Assembly: GCA_965279565.1 (NCBI GenBank)
Contig: OZ257249.1
Coordinates: 1,302,001 to 1,366,000 of the forward strand
DNA length: 64,000 bases
Source: Tagaea sp965279565
GTDB taxonomy: Bacteria; Pseudomonadota; Alphaproteobacteria; CACIAM-22H2
Reading direction: 5' to 3'
The translations under genes and the position numbers were made by a program. Positions 63,337 to 64,000 of this stretch are shown here, in pieces. How positions within the stretch are numbered: the first letter of the stretch is position 1; each line of letters starts with the position of its first letter. The notes under the pieces are model-generated. The model did not search any database and had not been told where the DNA came from. It was given only the letters and a program-made list of their open reading frames with translations.

Positions 63337-64000
63337 ATGAGCAGGATCGTGCCGGCCGAGGATGGAGGATTGGGATCGGGCAGGCGTCGGCGGGACGCCG
63401 CCTCGGGGTCGGGCGACATCGACCTTCCACCCGAGCTGCTGCGCATCGAGGCGCAGATCGGCGGGCGTCGGACAACCATCTATCTGGCGGTGCTGCTCGC
63501 GCTGATCGGCATTCTCGCCGCGATCCAGATTTGGCGGACCTACGACCGGGTCGAAGCCGAAGCGAAGCGCCAGATGACGATCCAGGCCGAGGCGGCTGCG
63601 GTCTATGCCGGGCAGATCTTCAGTGCGGCAGCGCTTGTTCTCGAAAGCGTCAATGTCGGTCTGCTGGGACCGGATCTCGTCCTTCCGGAAACGAACGAGG
63701 AAATCCACGCAATCCTTCGGCGCGCGCAGATCGCCTCGCCGGCGCTTCAAGCACTTGCCTTCATCGGGACGGACGGCCGCGTCCTCGTGAACTGGAACTC
63801 GCCCGCGCCTCAGCGTACCGACCTGTCCGACCGACCGGTCCATACCGCGCATCGGAACGATCCGGACCGCAGCATGCGCATCGGCCGCCCGATCGCGGCA
63901 CCTCTGCCGGGAAACCCCGTCTACATCACGGTCTCGCGCCGTGTTTCCGGGCCGGGCGGTTCGTTCGGGGGCACGGTCGCGGCCCGGCTCGATCCCGGCT
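63337..64000 (+). CDS. Membrane sensor protein with PDC domain, 3' part outside window
   Basis: An open frame of 221 codons starts at 63337 and runs off the window. The protein begins with a basic cytoplasmic segment, then one helix (about residues 46-65), then a periplasmic domain with TDLSDRPVHTAHRND at 161-175, RPIAAPLPGN and VAARLDPG. These match the sensor of the kinase at 60963 in the same order, so the genes are paralogues, although similarity outside these blocks is low. The output domain (kinase or diguanylate cyclase) is unseen. It is divergent from the small histidine-rich gene across a 158-base gap that is partly AT-rich. Confidence 0.85.
   Translation, partial: MSRIVPAEDGGLGSGRRRRDAASGSGDIDLPPELLRIEAQIGGRRTTIYLAVLLALIGILAAIQIWRTYDRVEAEAKRQMTIQAEAAAVYAGQIFSAAALVLESVNVGLLGPDLVLPETNEEIHAILRRAQIASPALQALAFIGTDGRVLVNWNSPAPQRTDLSDRPVHTAHRNDPDRSMRIGRPIAAPLPGNPVYITVSRRVSGPGGSFGGTVAARLDPG

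Overview
This looks like a G+C-rich alphaproteobacterial chromosome segment, probably Rhodospirillales-like. The taxonomic call is an inference from four things: addA followed by trxA, the continuous mdh-sucCD-sucAB-lpd block, F1-ATPase genes atpHAGDC with no Fo genes beside them, and high G+C in every codon third position. No rRNA, tRNA, CRISPR array, transposase or prophage gene was recognised. No stretch longer than about 300 bases lacks a gene; the longest gap is 62658-62905, which is AT-rich and palindromic.

Layout. (1) 1-3014: the 3' part of addA (recombination helicase-nuclease) and trxA with its own terminator. (2) 3021-11698, minus strand: a surface-polysaccharide operon with three GT4 glycosyltransferases, a Wzx-like flippase, a glutamine-dependent amidotransferase of the AsnB type, two sister methyltransferases and a small exported protein. 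Most of its genes overlap by ATGA or are a few bases apart. (3) 11863-23696: a metabolic region with a flavin reductase, MFS exporter, extradiol-type VOC protein, bluB (vitamin B12 lower ligand), an FAH-family hydrolase, gentisate 1,2-dioxygenase, a mechanosensitive channel with a cyclic-nucleotide domain, an SDR, a TakP-like TRAP transporter and a zinc alcohol dehydrogenase. (4) 23760-37036: a Bax-inhibitor membrane protein, soluble PAS histidine kinase, YbbAP ABC exporter with divergent tesA, AraC regulator, small VOC protein, FIST sensor protein, Tas-type aldo/keto reductase, thpR, cobB, zapE and an APC permease.

(5) 37179-45933: mdh, sucC, sucD, sucA, sucB and lpd, the lower TCA-cycle block, ending in a REP-like palindromic repeat. 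(6) 46044-51880: a GST, an ExoD-family protein, xerC, a DUF484 protein and fsa on the minus strand, then priA on the plus strand. (7) 51941-53529: an islet holding a low-G+C Mrr-type restriction endonuclease gene and a VapBC toxin-antitoxin pair, lying between priA and the ATP synthase operon. (8) 53737-58600: atpHAGDC, ending in a second copy of the REP-like repeat. (9) 58699-64000: a YbaL cation/proton antiporter, a family-6 DNA-deoxyinosine glycosylase, a membrane histidine kinase, a nested-palindrome intergenic region, a tiny histidine-rich exported protein on the minus strand, and the start of a second sensor protein whose sensing domain is paralogous to that of the kinase. This last gene runs off the window.

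The core genes (addA, trxA, TCA block, fsa, priA, atp) are conventional. The least ordinary parts are the Mrr/VapBC islet, the twin-sensor locus with its palindromes at 60963-64000, and the polysaccharide operon with duplicated methyltransferases and an amidotransferase.
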